The notes below the pieces were generated by a model, which was given only the letters and a program-made list of their open reading frames with translations, was not told the DNA's origin and made no database searches. A DNA stretch of 64,000 nucleotides from Psilocybe azurescens (Eukaryota > Basidiomycota > Agaricomycetes > Agaricales > Agrocybaceae): assembly GCA_023853785.1 (NCBI GenBank), contig JAJIRX010000683.1, forward strand, positions 62,001-126,000, in the 5' to 3' direction. The first letter of the stretch is position 1. Each line of letters opens with the position of its first letter. Positions 45,301 through 58,800 of the stretch are shown one piece after another. The translations under genes were made by a program, and so were the position numbers.

Positions 45301-47725
45301 ATGAGAACCGGTACTTCCAGGGAACCGATGGCTGTTACATCTTCTCTGAATAGTATTCACATCTCCCCTCGAACACCCAGGACGCCGCGGCCTAACATGG
45401 GGAGGACGAGGACGAGGAGACGGAGATGTCTCTTCTCAATGAGGAAGAAAGAGTTCAATCAGCTCGTGCATTTCGCGACGAACATTCACTGGACGAGTTG
45501 GAAGAAGACGTGTCCAAGCGCCCAATATCTGCGAAAGACAAGCGGGGGATGGTCCTACTATGTGTTCTATGTATGTAACGGTGTCTTGCTCTCAATCGTT
45601 TCTAATTTAAAATATAAACCAAGACCTTCTGCAAGGAATACCGGTATGTCGCAATTCTTTGCTCTATTCCCACTCGGCATTGCTGATTACGATACTTCAG
45701 CTAGGACTCGCTTTAGGTAGATTCATCAACTGCAATTTCTAGCCGCCTCTTCCCGGCTAATGCTTCACTGCAGGCTCTGTCCCATTTCTTCTTAAAGAAC
45801 ATTTGTCATATTCCCAATTAGCGACCTTCGCATTGTCGAGTTATCCTTACTCTCTTAAGCTATTATGGTCGCCAATTGTGGACACTCTTTTCTTCAAATC
45901 GTTTGGCCGCCGCAAATCCTGGATAGTACCTATGCAATTAATTGTGGGATTACTGATGTTGTACATCTCGTTCAATGTTCAAAGATTAATGGACGACGTA
46001 AATGCTCAAAGTTTGCCTTTGCTATTTACCCACTTATCACATGTTTTTATAGCCAGCAAATAATGTGGGCGAACTAACAACGATATTCACCATGCTTGTA
46101 ACATTCTCTGCGACCCAGGGTGATTTGTTATTCATTTTCTTTAAGAGTCTTATCGTTAAAGTCAACTTTTTAGACATAGCTGTGGATGGTGATATCATTC
46201 CGTTTACATTTCATTCTGCAAATGCTAATACTGAACAGGTTGGGCGCTGACTCTTCTCTCCCAGGATTGCTTGTCGTATGCTTCCACTTGTCAGACAATT
46301 GGGCTGAACACTGGTTTTTTTGCGTCGTTCACTGTTTTCCTGGCTTTCAATAGCGAAGCTTTTTCGTAAGGACGAAGTCTATCATCCATTATTTCTATCA
46401 TGACTTCCTGAACATTTTTTCTGTAGACTGAAATGGGGCGTACCTCATTTGACTCTAAGCGGGTATCTTCGTTTCTGGAGTATTATATGTTTTGTTGTGA
46501 CTCTTTGGCTCATCTTCTTCAAAAAGAGGTATGAACTATGCAGAAAACGGTTCTTGTATATGGGGCTCATAGTATCTAGGACAAAGAACCTGCCAGTGAT
46601 GCTGATATGAGCATCAAAGCTGTTTACAAAACCATATGGTCAATATGCCAGTTGAAGCGTGCGTTCAACAGTTTTTCTTAGGTTTGTGTCATGCATCTTT
46701 TTTTTATACTAATTTCAATGAATAGATATCCAACTTCTCATTGTAGTGCACTTGTTTGCCAAAATTGGTTTTGCAGCAAATGATGCCGCCACCGGTCTGA
46801 AATTAGTTGAAAAGGGATTCAGGCGAGAGGATCTCGCCCTCGTTGTCCTCATTGACTTCCCCTTTCAAATCATGGGCGGCTGGCTTGCTGCGAAGTGGTC
46901 TAGAGGGGATAAACCTCTCCGCCCTTGGATCTATGCCTTTTGGCCGCGTCTTCTTTTGCCCTCGTGGCAACCTTCATCGTTGTCTGGTTCCCAAAGCCTC
47001 CCATATCTACAGGATTCTTTGTACTGCTCGTTCTTCATACAATCCTATCATCATTTGCATCGTAAGTATGATACCAAGTTATTCATGTACTTGCACTGAC
47101 TGCTTTTCTCATCAGAACCGTCCAATTCGTTGGAATTTCTGCTTTCCACACTCGTGTATCAGATCCATTGATAGGAGGAACATATATGACGGTAACTATA
47201 TTTCACTGATGAGAATGTACGGTGTTTGATATTTCTTAGTTGTTGAACACTTTCACCAACATGGGAGGTACTTGGCCGAAGTGGTTTGTTCTCAAAGGTC
47301 AACTCCTTTTCAGATGTCCCCACCTTTGAAGCTTACCCGACTTTTTTTAGGGATCGATCTTTTCAGCGTTGCCACTTGCAAAGTACCACAAGCAGGCATA
47401 GATGTAAAAGGTAGAACAAATCCTGAAGCATATTGTATGGCAACCTGAAATGTACTCACATTATCATTTCAGCTACGGAATGCGTGTCGGACCACGGAAA
47501 GGCGGCTTGCAAAGACATCAACGGGATTTGCATCGAAGAGACTGACGGTTATTACATGGTCTCTGCGATTTGCCTGTTGTTTGGAGTAATATTCTTGGTC
47601 GCATTCATTATTCCCACTGCCCGCAAATTGCAAAGTAAGTCTGTCTGTCCTTGGCCTACATGATTTGATGCTGATTGCAATTTGCAGAATTGCCGATTTC
47701 AGTATGGCGAGTGAAGATGCAATGA
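45301..47725 (+). CDS. Acetyl-CoA transporter, SLC33A1/AT-1 family (Acatn)
   Basis: Members of this multi-pass family move acetyl-CoA into the ER/Golgi lumen for protein or glycan acetylation. The N-terminus is cytosolic, Arg/Pro- then Asp/Glu-rich, ending KRPISAKDKRGMVLLCVL. Family motifs include LLQGIPLGLALGSVPFLLKE, YPYSLKLLWSPIVD, SFGRRKSWIVPMQ, DIAVDGWALTLLS, GLNTGFFASFTVFLAF, KIGFAANDAATGLKL and IGGTYMT-LLNTFTNMGGTWPKW. The protein ends SVWRVKMQ. Exons include 45301-45570, 45624-45643, 45701-45716, 45774-45997, 46053-46119, 46174-46188, 46239-46365 and 46427 onward; three are 15-20 nt. Frame breaks lie at the G run 45399-45402, near 46530 and at the T run 46954-46957. Gene identity is firm; the lumenal acceptor in fungi is not established. 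Confidence 0.88.
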
Positions 47726-47982
47726 AGATGAGTTGGTGTAAACTATTTAATCGTATCATACCCGTAGGGAAATGGTAATCTTATAATGCTGGGTTGAGGA
47801 TACTTGGCTCAAATTTGAAGATCATCGATCATTATGTAGCTTTACCCTAAAGAAAATATTCGCACGATGTTCTATCCACGTGTGACATCGAGTCCTTCTG
47901 CCACTAATTCCAGATTTTTCAAAGAAAACATCGCTCTTACATATTCAGCTCAACACATTGCCAGTGTCTTTTGAATTCAAAA

Positions 47983-50900
47983 ATGTCGACTACTACTATG
48001 CATTTTGGTCCTGAATGGATGAGAACCAAGCATCAACCGCTTTCGCGATCCCAGCCTCCTCCTTCCCCTCCACCTACAAATGCCATCCAGGGTTCTGGCT
48101 TTTCTACTTATTCGGCTTTGGTATCCGCAATGCCTTCTGTACCGTCGGAGACTGGAGACATAGTCCACCCATTCCGGTACTCCAAGGAGGAGTTACTCAA
48201 AATTTATCAGGAGGGTGGCGGCAAGGGAGGACTGGGATTAGAGGTCGAACGCTGGGAGGGTGTTGTACGGGAGGGTGGGACAGAGCCAGCCACTTTACGC
48301 GAAATGACTGAGGCAGAAAAGAAAGTTCGTTTCCATCCTTTGAATTGAACACACTGAAGACGCTCGTGTATTGACGAGGTCTTAGCTTTTTGCAGGTCCA
48401 CTCAATTCCGAACTTCGTCGTCGCCCGAGCCAATCTACGGAATACATTTCGCCCCTCACTACTTCCGGTTTGGATCGCCCTAGGCTATCGCATAACCCCT
48501 CATCCACCTCAAATAATAACAGTCCCTTTGCGAGAACGTTTTGGGGCGCTTAAACGCAGAGACAGTGCCGCCGGTGCATCAGGTAATTTTAATCCTCGCT
48601 ACACTGATGCAGAACTCACCATTCCATAACCATAAAAGATCCAGTGATGGCTACATTGCCACGGAAGCCATCTCTCTCTGCTTTGCAGACACCAACATTG
48701 TCTCCACGCGAAGCTCCTCGTTCACGTGTTGCTTATACTCCTGGTTTCGATGGTGTGCTCAACAATGGGGATTCATGGGTGGCTAGACGGCGCACTTCTG
48801 AAGCATCTATGAAGCTTGGAAGCGGGTCTTCTCGCGAAACAACTGATGCTCAACTTGGTATTATGGTTTCTGGTATACGCGAAGAGAAAAGAAGAAGAGC
48901 CTCGTATAAGTATGCAGGCTCGACCTACAGAAGATTCGAATGTCTTTGTTTCTTCTTCACCACATGTACACTCCGAAGAACCTCCCATGTTTGCTGCTGT
49001 TACTGCAGACGTAGGAACTTCCCAAACCTCTTCCCAAACCAATTCATTCTCAGCAAACGGGGCCAATAATTCTGATCCGTTCCCGGTCGATCGCGCTGAT
49101 ATTGGGCCTCCTCCAGGACTGGTTGATTTGGCCGGAGTTGAATGGTCTTATAAGGATCCAACTGGTCAAATTCAAGGTACGTACCCTTGCCTACAGAAAT
49201 AAATACAAGTGATACATTACTAAATTTAACAAATAGGTCCATTTCGTGCGGACCTAATGCAGAAGTGGTACAATGATGGGTATTTCTCATCCGACCTCCC
49301 CATGAAAAGAGTTCGCTACGATAGCCAATGGACTACTATTGAAGAGCTCAGTCAGCGAGCTCAGGGAGAAAACATATTTCTATCTTCGACGTTCATGCCA
49401 AATCCTCCTAGTCGTGGAAATGCGTCACCCTTGCATACATATTCATCTTCAGAGCATTTACACAATGAACCGTTCCAACCGTCGCCTGTTCGCTCCTTGC
49501 TTTCTTCTACTCTTGAATCATATCTCAGTACTGGGTCGCTGGCTTCTGATTCACCGTCTTCTTCGGTCGGGGCTTCACATTTCGGAATTCCTTCTCCGGA
49601 TCCTTCGGTTTTTGGTGGCAGGGACAACAAGACGTATTTTGGAGGTGACCCTAATGGAAGATTATCAGGACTTGGAGTCCAGAACCAACCTTCGCCCTTC
49701 GCAGAACGGCGAACTATTGGCCACGAGTTTCAGGCCAATCCCATCATGCAGAGTCATTTCGCAAATTTCGTGTCGGATCGTGACGTTGGCTTCAATACCT
49801 ACGGGTACAACAATGTCCCTGTAATTCACGACCCATGGGGAATATCATCAAATCTTCCTTCATCTGAATTCATTGCATCTCGAGATCAGGGAAACGATAA
49901 ACTTTACCCGCTGTCGAATGCATCCTTGAATGTGGCTCATCATCGCCCTGAAGGACCACACGACGAACATCTTCCCAGAAATTTCAATCAGGATACACCC
50001 TACATCAACGAGGATCTTGGCAACTTTAGTGTCAAACAACCTGGGCCTGGTATAGGGTCACTGAATTACAACCATTATCAGTATCCTGGGCAGTCACCGT
50101 TCCAAAATGTACAGGACCAGCACCAACCGTATGTGGCTCCTGTCCCGGACTTTGCTAAGAGTCACGAGTCCGCCGACTTGTATGCATACCGCGCACCTAA
50201 TCCAGACTCTGTCGTTCCTCAGCCCCTTCCAAATGTACATTCAAATTCATCGACGATTCCGACAGTGCCTTGGAATTCTCTGCCGGAGGAGCAACCCTCT
50301 GAGGTCGTCGAAGCCAATGCGGCTATTATTGTCTCCAACAACTTGTCCAACTCACCATGGAACTATGTTGAATCAGCGCCTTCGTTCTCGTCGCAAATAA
50401 ATGATTCTACCACAGCTTTACTCCCGGAGAAAGACGATTCGTGGAAGGAAACAGTCTTGCCTAAAAACATCGCTCAACATGAACTACCACCATCTTCTCA
50501 ATTATCCGAGCAGAAAAAAAATCGCAGTCCCGAACCTATCGATCAAAATCCTGAGACTCCAGAACCTGTTGCTACATTGCCACTTTCCAGTTCTGCCCCA
50601 GCGGCGGGAAAGAAAGCCAGCAAAGCTGTATCTCCATCTCAAGCTACACATCAATCTCCCACCACTCCATCCGTAACTGGCGATGCTGCTGCAACTCCTG
50701 TTGTCCAGAAAGTAGCTTGGGCTAAAGAAGAAGAGAGCAAGAAAAAGATTGCTTCTAGTCCTTCGGTGAGCCCTCCGTGAGATCCAAGAAGCAGAAGCCA
50801 AGAAACTCGAAACACGGAAAGCTGCAGAGAGAGAGAGAGAAAGGTTGGCCCGCGCCTCTGCATCGGCAGACATCAAAGAGGAAGTACAGCCTTTTACTAC

Positions 50901-51849
50901 GTCCTGGGGTCTTCCTACCTCGCAAGCCGGAGCCCGTGGCACTGTCCCTGTGCGAGATCTTGCTTCAGTTCCTGCTCAGGTGCCTGCTACTCAACCTGTC
51001 TGGACGACGCCTCTCAAGCAGCCAGCAACTAAGAAGACAATGAAAGAGATCCAAGAAGAGGAAGAAACGCGGAAAAAGATTGCGTCGAAAGAGACTCCAT
51101 CTGCAGTAGTACCGAAAAGGGCGTATGCCGAGACTACAACTAAGGTTCGTTATTGTTTATTGGAAGTATCGCGTCTGTTTCCTGATCGATCCGTAGGTTA
51201 CTGCCACACCACCCCTTACTTCAAGTAACGGCAATGTCTGGACAACTGTTGGGCCAAGCGGAAAAGCGTCTTCAATTGCCACTCCTCCCGTGCGCCAGAC
51301 CCCTCATGTTCCCGGCTCGTTCTCAGCAACCCAGACGTCTAGGACTTCAGCGTCTCCTATTTCAAAGGTTACCGCGAGTTCTGTGGTCAAAAAGCTGGTG
51401 AAGCAAGATGAATTCCCTGAAACTCCGTCTCATGACTTTCTCAAGTGGCTCGGTGATTCACTGAAAGGTCTCAATTCTTCGGTCAACGGTGAGATTTTTG
51501 TAATGCATATCGTTATATGCTTCAGTTTCGCTGACAAATAGTAGTCGAGGAGATTGTTTCTATGTTGTTGTCATTCCCTATTGACCCAGACTCCTCAACC
51601 GTCGAGATAATCTCAGACACCATCTATTCCAACAGCACCACACTCGACGGTCGACGATTCGCTTCAGAATTCGTTGCAAAGCGCAAAGCTGATGTTCTTG
51701 CTAGAGCTAAGGGCTCGGTTAACTCATCAGGCAAGGCCGCAAGTAAGCCTGTATCCATCGCCGATGTAGTGAAGGCGACGCCCAAAACAGCACAACCCGA
51801 ATGGGGATTTAAGGTTGTCAACAAGAAGAAGAAAGGTGGTAGGAGTTGA
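47983..51849 (+). CDS. GYF-domain protein (GIGYF/SMY2-like)
   Basis: GYF domains bind proline-rich peptides; SMY2/GIGYF proteins act in translation repression, mRNA decay and ER-Golgi trafficking. The start MSTTTMHFGPEWMR is followed by FRYSKEELLKIYQEGG. The GYF domain sits at about 49135-49330 across an intron: WSYKDPTGQIQG then PFRADLMQKWYNDGYFSSDL. A long low-complexity Ser/Pro/Asn region follows (about 49340-50770). Then comes a charged coiled-coil stretch (REIQEAEAKKLETRKAAERE), a C-terminal helical region (HDFLKWLGDSLKGLNSSVN, ISDTIYSNSTTLDGRRFA) and the end EWGFKVVNKKKKGGRS. Introns include one near 48600 and one at 49177-49236. Frame breaks are at the A run 48897-48900 and CCC 50771-50773, and the splice phase after AEKK (about 48320) is off by one. 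Confidence 0.85.
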
Positions 51850-52149
51850 TTTGATTGATATAGTACTGCACACATCAAGTATCTAGTACAATCCCAGAAT
51901 ACCTGCACACTTCAAGGTGTTCTGTTAATCTTTCTGTTACTTTATGTAATGGCTCGTTCACTAATAATGATTAACATTCACATTTGGTACGACGAAGTTC
52001 AGAAACAAATTAACAATAGATTGAGATACACAGAAGTCATGTAGATTGATGATATCAAATCCAAAATAACACTTTTCAGGAGAGGAGAAAAACTAATTAA
52101 GGAATCTTTTCAAGACAGCGACGAAATCATAAAAAACGACAACAGTGTA
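51850..52149. other. Convergent intergenic region, GYF gene / RRM gene
   Basis: A 300-bp AT-rich stretch between two stop codons. It presumably holds both 3' UTRs. No repeat or RNA gene seen. Confidence 0.5.
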
Positions 52150-54017
52150 TTAAGGTCGTCTGTAGGCACCAACGGGTTCGATCATTTCTCGGTTGTTGCG
52201 GGGAGGATAGTCTCTAGCACCACGCGGAGGAGCAACAGGAGGAGCAACAGGAGCCTGGCATATAGCCATTCACAGGATACCCATCATAAGGCGAGCCACC
52301 AGTTCGAGCAGGACTTGCTGATCGTCGCCTAGAACTGGAGAGAAAATTGAATCAAGTCTGTTTCTTTTATTTTATTTGGATGGAAGCAACTAACCCGTAT
52401 CTCACGGCTGGAGAATTTCCATTCAAACGGTTATAGTCAGGAGGATAGCGCGGTGGAGTGACAGGGCGCCCACGATACTCAGGATAATCACTAAAATTAT
52501 CTTCAGAAAGTCAAAGAAAGCGTAAGAAAGCATAAGATTTTACCGAGGAGGTACACGTTCGTACTCTTCTCTGACCCTAGGGGGAGTTCTGGGCCTTGGC
52601 CCGGGCGGTTGTGAATATGGTGTATACCTATCATTAGGTCTTCTATCATAGCGATCATAAGATGTAACGGGCGGGCCATAACCACGATATGGTGGGTCTG
52701 AAACAGGCAGATATCTTCCCCGGAAGTCTGAGGGAGGTGGAAATCGCTCTCTTTCATCGGCGGGAGCAGGAGGGCCCCTACGGAAGTCATCATAGTCACG
52801 CACCCGAGCATTCGGAGGAATAGGAGGTCCGTACTCGCGGTACTCGCGAGGAGAAGGAGGCCTGCGATGATCTCTCACTGCATTAGACGGAGGTGGATAA
52901 TCAAATCGACCATCCCGAGGAGGTATTCGCTGCTGAGAAAAATCATCTCGAGGTGGCATATTGCGGGGAGGATGTGAATTATAATCTCTTTGAATCCGAT
53001 CAATGAGAGGTGGGTCGTAGTTAGATCTTCGATGAACGCTGAGAACATGACGTCGGTTGGTTATACAATCCGAAGACAATATGACTTACGGTCCAGAGTT
53101 ATTTGGGCACTCCCTATGCGATTTTGGAGATATCAAATGAGAAACATAATACGCAATTAATCAACGAAAAATGTCAAACCTTGCCCAATGCCCCATCTTT
53201 CCACATTTGAAGCAAGCTCCTGGGTCGCCGGCGAACTTAGCTGTTCGACCACCCCCATGCGACAGTTCAACGCGGATTTTGTTTCCCATGAAAAATCCTT
53301 CATGATATTTGGCAACGCTTTCTTCAGCTGCGTCTCTACTGTCAAATTCCTGTCGAAGTTGTGAGTAATGGTGGCAGTTCTCTATTCTCTATTTCCAAAC
53401 GTACCACAAAGCCATAACCGACTCTGTTACCGAGTTAGATATTGCCCACGACGAAAGGGAGTAGAAAAGTACATACTTCAGCTCGATATTGACGATATTC
53501 CCAATTTTTCCGAAACAGCTTTGCAGATCTTCTTGACGGGTATGTTCAGGGAGACCACCGATGTAGACTTTATTCGGCTGCACAGCAGAAAGTAAACACC
53601 AGTCCAGATATACGGAATCAAAAGAAGTATTCGGAGCACGCAGTAGAATGGCCTCCAAAAGAACAACAGAAGGGGTCAAGAATGGAAGAGTCAAGAATGG
53701 AAGAGGCTCGAGAGCATGAGCAGCCCAGCATTAGAATGCCAAACCCAGAAAAGAGCTCCTAACGAGCAAGCAATGACAGACAGAAATGACCTAAGCACCT
53801 TGACCTGCTTTTCGCGGAATGTTTCGTTTTCGCTTACACTGGAGCCCCGAGGGTAATCTGGATTTTCGGGATCCTGACCAGTACTACGGTCGTCGACAGG
53901 AAGAGACGCTCCGGTAGCGGATTGACCGTTGCCCCCAGTACCTATGGACTGGTCATCTTGAGGACCCCAGTTTTCGGGCGGCATTGAAGAATCGTCTACT
54001 GCGTTTGGAGCAGCCAT
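52150..54017 (-). CDS. RNA-binding protein with RRM, CCHC zinc knuckle and Arg/Pro-rich tail (RSZ/SR-like)
   Basis: The RRM reads NKVYIGGLPEHTRQEDLQSC (RNP2) and, across two introns, VGYGFV-EFDSRDAAEESVA (RNP1). A zinc knuckle CFKCGKMGHWAREC (C-x2-C-x4-H-x4-C) follows, split by an intron within WAR-EC. The tail from about 53040 is rich in Arg, Tyr, Asp and Pro (RDYNSHPPRNMPPRDD; PGPRPRTPPRVREEY), then RRRSASPAR. It ends NNREMIEPVGAYRRP at 52150. This combination is typical of SR-type splicing factors. The first exon is uncertain: an ATG at 54017 begins MAAPNAVDDSSMPPENW and is acidic to about 53850, but the splice to PNKVYIGG near 53600 does not join in phase. A frame break near 52255 separates the usual ending from a false one. 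Confidence 0.78.
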
Positions 54018-54177
54018 TGCGAGAAAGACCGGAGGCAAGGATGTGTTTTCAGAGACAAACAGAAACAGCACACGAAAACTGTAAACATACATTTTAATCC
54101 CAGATTCATCTCCAGTCCGGCATATTCCGTCTCCCTGTCGTTATCTCTCAAGAAAACAGTCAAAAGAATAACTATTT

Positions 54178-55731
54178 ATGTCAAATGGTAACGACAGTCA
54201 ATTGCTGTCGTTGGCTCTCACTCATCATGTTTAATCCTACAGGGCTCTCAAAATGCCTTTGAATACACCACAGATGGTGCCGTCGTTATCTCGTACAATA
54301 CACTGGTCTCTTCTCCAGAGTCTTTGGGGCCTGCAATAGGTATCGTCCCCCATTGACTTGCAGTTAATTCCACTCTCACCAAATCTCAGAAAAGGCCTTT
54401 GGATCGGACCCGGAGTCCCTAGGAATAATCGTTGTTCGCGATCTGCCGGCTGAATATCCACAATATCGAGAACGGTTATTAAAGTTGGCCTACCAGTTTG
54501 CACATCTGGATGAAGCTGTCCGAGAAAGCTACTCTGATCCTGGCAGTAAATACAGGTGTGATTGATAACGATATACCCTCTCATACTATTAACGACGCCA
54601 ATCTTAGCTTTGGTTGGTCTCACGGAAAGGTACTTACTTACGCTGGCTGGACACACTCAACTTCCATATGATTCTAATAAGGACATAGGAAATTATGAAT
54701 GGATTGCCAGGTATGCGGCCTTTTCTCTGCACGAAACCTGACATTCATAAATGATGTCCAGATACCCTCAAAGGATCCTTCTATGCGAATCCTATTGCAG
54801 AGAATGCCACGCTCTTCTCGGAAGAGAGAGCACTTTTCCCAGAATACTACGGGAAGAATATCTGCAAGTGACTTAAAGGTTGCTTCTCTTGCTCTACTCT
54901 TACCAATCTACTTCATAGGGCCCAAAAGGGACGAGAATGGCGTAGAGAACTTCGAGGCTGCATTTAGGGATTTGTCTAGGTATCGTGGATCGGTGAAAAA
55001 GCCATTGGCCAATCTGACTTGGAGTTCTCAGGCTCATCTTCAAAGTTGGATGTGAACTAGCTGGCGCATGTCAACCTTTTGGTACGCGTCACCATTTATC
55101 TCTAGCCCTTTCGAAGCCTTATAACGCTGGTTATTAGCATCATCACAGTTACTCGATTCCACTATTTCCCTCCCCAACTTGATCAGGGATTCTCAAACAA
55201 CGAAAGCCCGCTTATTACATTATTTCCTCCTCCTCTAAGTTCCATATCTTCTAAAGAATCGCCCATTGATAGCTGGTGTGGATTTCACTTGGATCACTCG
55301 CTTTTAACAGGACTTTGCCCGGTAAGACGAACCTTTATTGCGGTGTTAAGCTGTCTCATAGATTCATCATTCAGGCCATGTTCTTGCGCCGAAACAGCGA
55401 TGGATCAAATGAAATTGTTGATTCCCCTTCCCCTACATCTGGATTATACATTCGCACAAGGGGTGGTCAACTTGTCAAAGTATCAATACCAGAAGGCTGC
55501 CTTGGGTTTCAAACCGGCGAGGCCCTAGAAATTGCCACAGATGGACGATTGTTAGCTACACCCCATTGTGTGAACGTCGGATCATTCTCTGGAAGTGATG
55601 AAATATCCAGAGAATCGTTTGCTCTGTTTATGCAACCTAACACCGATCAGTACCTTTCAAGTGACATGACCTTTGGTCAATTCAGCAAAAAGGTTTTCGA
55701 AGAACATTACGCTTCAGCTGCTAGTATGTGA
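54178..55731 (+). CDS. 2-oxoglutarate/Fe(II)-dependent oxygenase, clavaminate/isopenicillin-N-synthase-like
   Basis: Exons 54390-54555, 54608-54629, 54689-54710 and 54762-54863 give SLGIIVVRDLPAEYPQYRER, a stretch with YSFGWSHGKEIMNGLPD, and TLKGSFYANPIAENATLFSE. After a GC-AG intron (54864-54918) comes WPKRDENGVENFEAAFRDL. Later exons hold VGCELAGACQPF, then the double-stranded beta-helix core: the iron-binding H-x-D in CGFHLDHSLLTGL, and a second histidine in LLATPHCVNVG followed by SRESFALFMQPNTD. It ends HYASAASM. The family oxidises small molecules or amino-acid derivatives; the substrate is unknown. The first exon is not resolved: the frame from about 54232 (NAFEYTTDGAVVISYNTL) has no in-frame ATG, and the ATG at 54178 does not splice to it in phase. 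The splice near 54980-55040 is also out of phase. Confidence 0.75.
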
Positions 55732-55881
55732 ATACCAATATATGCAAATACATGGCGATATTGTTGTTGTGTATATACGTTGTAGTCGCAACAAGTATCT
55801 TTACCAAAAAATTTCAATGGGGTGAGGTGTCTACGTGCATTATAATGTTGAGTTGATCAAAAACGTTAACAAAGAAATGTA

Positions 55882-58800
55882 TCATTGTTGAGGCGATCCT
55901 GGAGCAAAGGAATCTGGTAAAACAGACAGAACCGCAGCAGCAAGACTCGTACGTTGAGCTGACCGACTTTCGCTACGAAGCGAGCCGAGTGAGGAGCGTT
56001 TGTCATCCTGGTCAGAAATGACACTCCAGTCTTCGCTCGGGGCACCTCGGACAGATCCTGCGGAACTATAGCCAGATAAAGAACTTGGAGAAATACTATC
56101 AACGTTCCTAACCGTCGAATCTTCAGCGGCACCTTCTTCAGGATTTTCCTGTTCTTCCGCTGCATGTCGCTTGATTAGAGAGCGTGCATATTCAAGATCT
56201 CGGTATATAGACTCCATAGCTGTGCCCACGCCGTCCTCCTAGAACGACAGTAAGTATAATCCTCTGGGAAGAAAAGGTGTGTTACCGATCTGATTTGTTC
56301 TCCAACCAACTTAGCACGCGCGATTTGTTTTGCATCCGATGTTGCAGTAATAAGGGCGTCAGAAAGTGTTGAAACCGTTAGTTTCCTAACCCCACTTCCC
56401 ACTCCTAGTGCTTCAACGCGGTCAGCCCAGAAGAACTGATCCCCGAAAAATGGGCGAATTATTGTCGGAATTCCCGCTAAATAATATTTCAGTATCATTG
56501 GAGATACGAATAATCTCGATCCGTAAGTTACCTCGCAAACTGGCACCTGTGGTACCTGCACCTCCATGATGACAAGCAGCATCGATGCGCTGGAATAACC
56601 AATCATGAGGAATAGAGCTGATCGGAGTAAATTTCAGGAGGATATGGTTCTTCTGGTTCGGAAGCCTCCCCATTTTTCATTTGGAGGCGATCTGACCACC
56701 CTTTAGACAGAATGGCGTGGACCCCACTCCGCAGAACGGCCTCGATCACAGAATGTGTCATGGCTTTTGGGTCTGGGACAACGATACTTCCGAAGCCGAT
56801 ATAAACCACTTTATGTCCTGTCTTCTTAGCGTTATCGAGGAATTGAACGAGGCTAGCAGGAGGCGTCCATTTCTTAGCACTAACATCTGCATCATCCAAA
56901 AACCAGTATCCTGCAAGGCTCGCCGTCATCTTCTGTTAGTTGAATACCAGATAAAGTTCGACCAACCTGTTACTCTGATCCACTCTGGCCAGTCTAAAGG
57001 GGGAGGAACTACGTGCGGGCTGAAATTGTACAAGAATGGTATTTTGTGGGGTTCCATCTTATCAAGGCTGGTAGGACCAAGATGAAGAAGGTTGCGGCGC
57101 CAGCGATTTATCTGTCCAGCTTGTGCCCGCCAAAATACCTGATCAAACATGACATAGGACTGTTCAAAAAGTCAGCGTTATGTCGATAGTTTTGTAAGAT
57201 GAGTGTACCATATAATTATAACTTCCTCCCATCTGCACGGCATATACGACATCAGTGTAGGCACATGTGAGTCATGCATATCGATATGTTTACCTTGCGT
57301 TCGGGTACAGCAAATGCATGTGGGTATGCCCTATAGAGTCGCATCAATATAAGAGATTACATGAGGCTATCTCAGCACGCCTTACACACCTCGTCCTAGT
57401 CCATGTCATTGTAAATGCACGGAAGTATGGGATTGCAAGAGCTTCTGCGATATGATAGCCCCCATAGCACTGGGACTTTCAACTAAAACATCGGTCCCCT
57501 GACATGCTTCCCAAGATGTTTTAAGCAGATCATCGAGCCAACCACGAAACTAATGAAAGAGGGATGAATATACTTTTAGTTAGGACGAGCCACACCAACG
57601 AACCTTTAATAAACCTTCTTTGAGAAAGGATACTGTAAAGGTCCCGTTTTCGATACAGATTCGCATGAGCTCTGCGGGATCACCGCCCACATATCCGAAT
57701 TCGATGCCGTGCTTGATGAGGCGTCAAACGTGGCACTCGATAATCACGAAGGTTACATACAGATTCAATCCATTCACGGAATTCACCGTGAGTAGCAATT
57801 CTACACTTGTGTCCATCGGCCATCAACCCTTTCGACAATGCTATGTATGGCTGAACATCCCCTCGGGATCCAATCGTTAAGAATGTGAAATGAAGGGATT
57901 TCTTGGGTTTGAAGGTCAAAAATGTTGAAGAGGCAGAAGTGAACATAACAGCTGGAAGAGAATCGGCCATGCTGTCCGTTGGAGGTAGTGGATCTACTTC
58001 GCCGCTCGAGGATTTTTTAGCTTCAAATTCCTCTAGCATCAGAGCATCTCGCTCCCCAGATGAGCGCAATGGCGGCCCTCCAGAGGTCAGGCGGTTTCTT
58101 ACATCTTCCAGCTGACGTTCTAGAAGATGACCAAATGTATCTCTTTTGTCTTCGGCGTTGAATTCAAAGAATAGTTCCTCGTGCCCTTTGACAATTATAA
58201 TCAAACCATGATGGCCAAACCTAGTTGCCTTCGATTTCTCTGATGCCAGAATATCCCGTAAGGGTAATGTCATCTGTTACAAGATATAGGACGACTTCAA
58301 AAACAAAAGAAGAGATTACTGACCCGAGTCCGAGCAGCCAAAGGACCGCTTGACTTGAAACAGAAAAAGTTGGTTGAGATGTATAGCTTCCCGAAAACAG
58401 GGAGCAATCTATAAATATAACCTGGGAAATCTAAGAGAGGGTCAGTATATCCTCGACAAGAATGTTCTCAAACATACAGCCAAGCAAAGTTTCTCTTTTC
58501 GTCATAGGCAAACGCGGCACGGAATTTATCCGTGATCTCCTGGTCAGGTAACATTTCAGGTGTGTCGAGAACACTGAAAGCCATGTCGAATCCGCTTGAC
58601 CGACTGAGAGGGCCAGGAGAGGACACAAATGACGATGAGTAAACTTCTTTGACAGGCGTTGTGTTAATGGTGGCAGCGGAGTCCGCTCCACCCGTTGAAC
58701 CAAATACTCTTCTTGGGGTTTTGAGCCACGACGGAACTCCAACCGTCCAGCTACTGCTACTCTCCCTGCTTAAGGAAGAATGATTAGGATACATCGTTGA

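Noticed and set aside
54237..54656. 139-residue minus-strand open frame
   Set aside because: It is antisense to well-conserved exons of the oxygenase and resembles no family.
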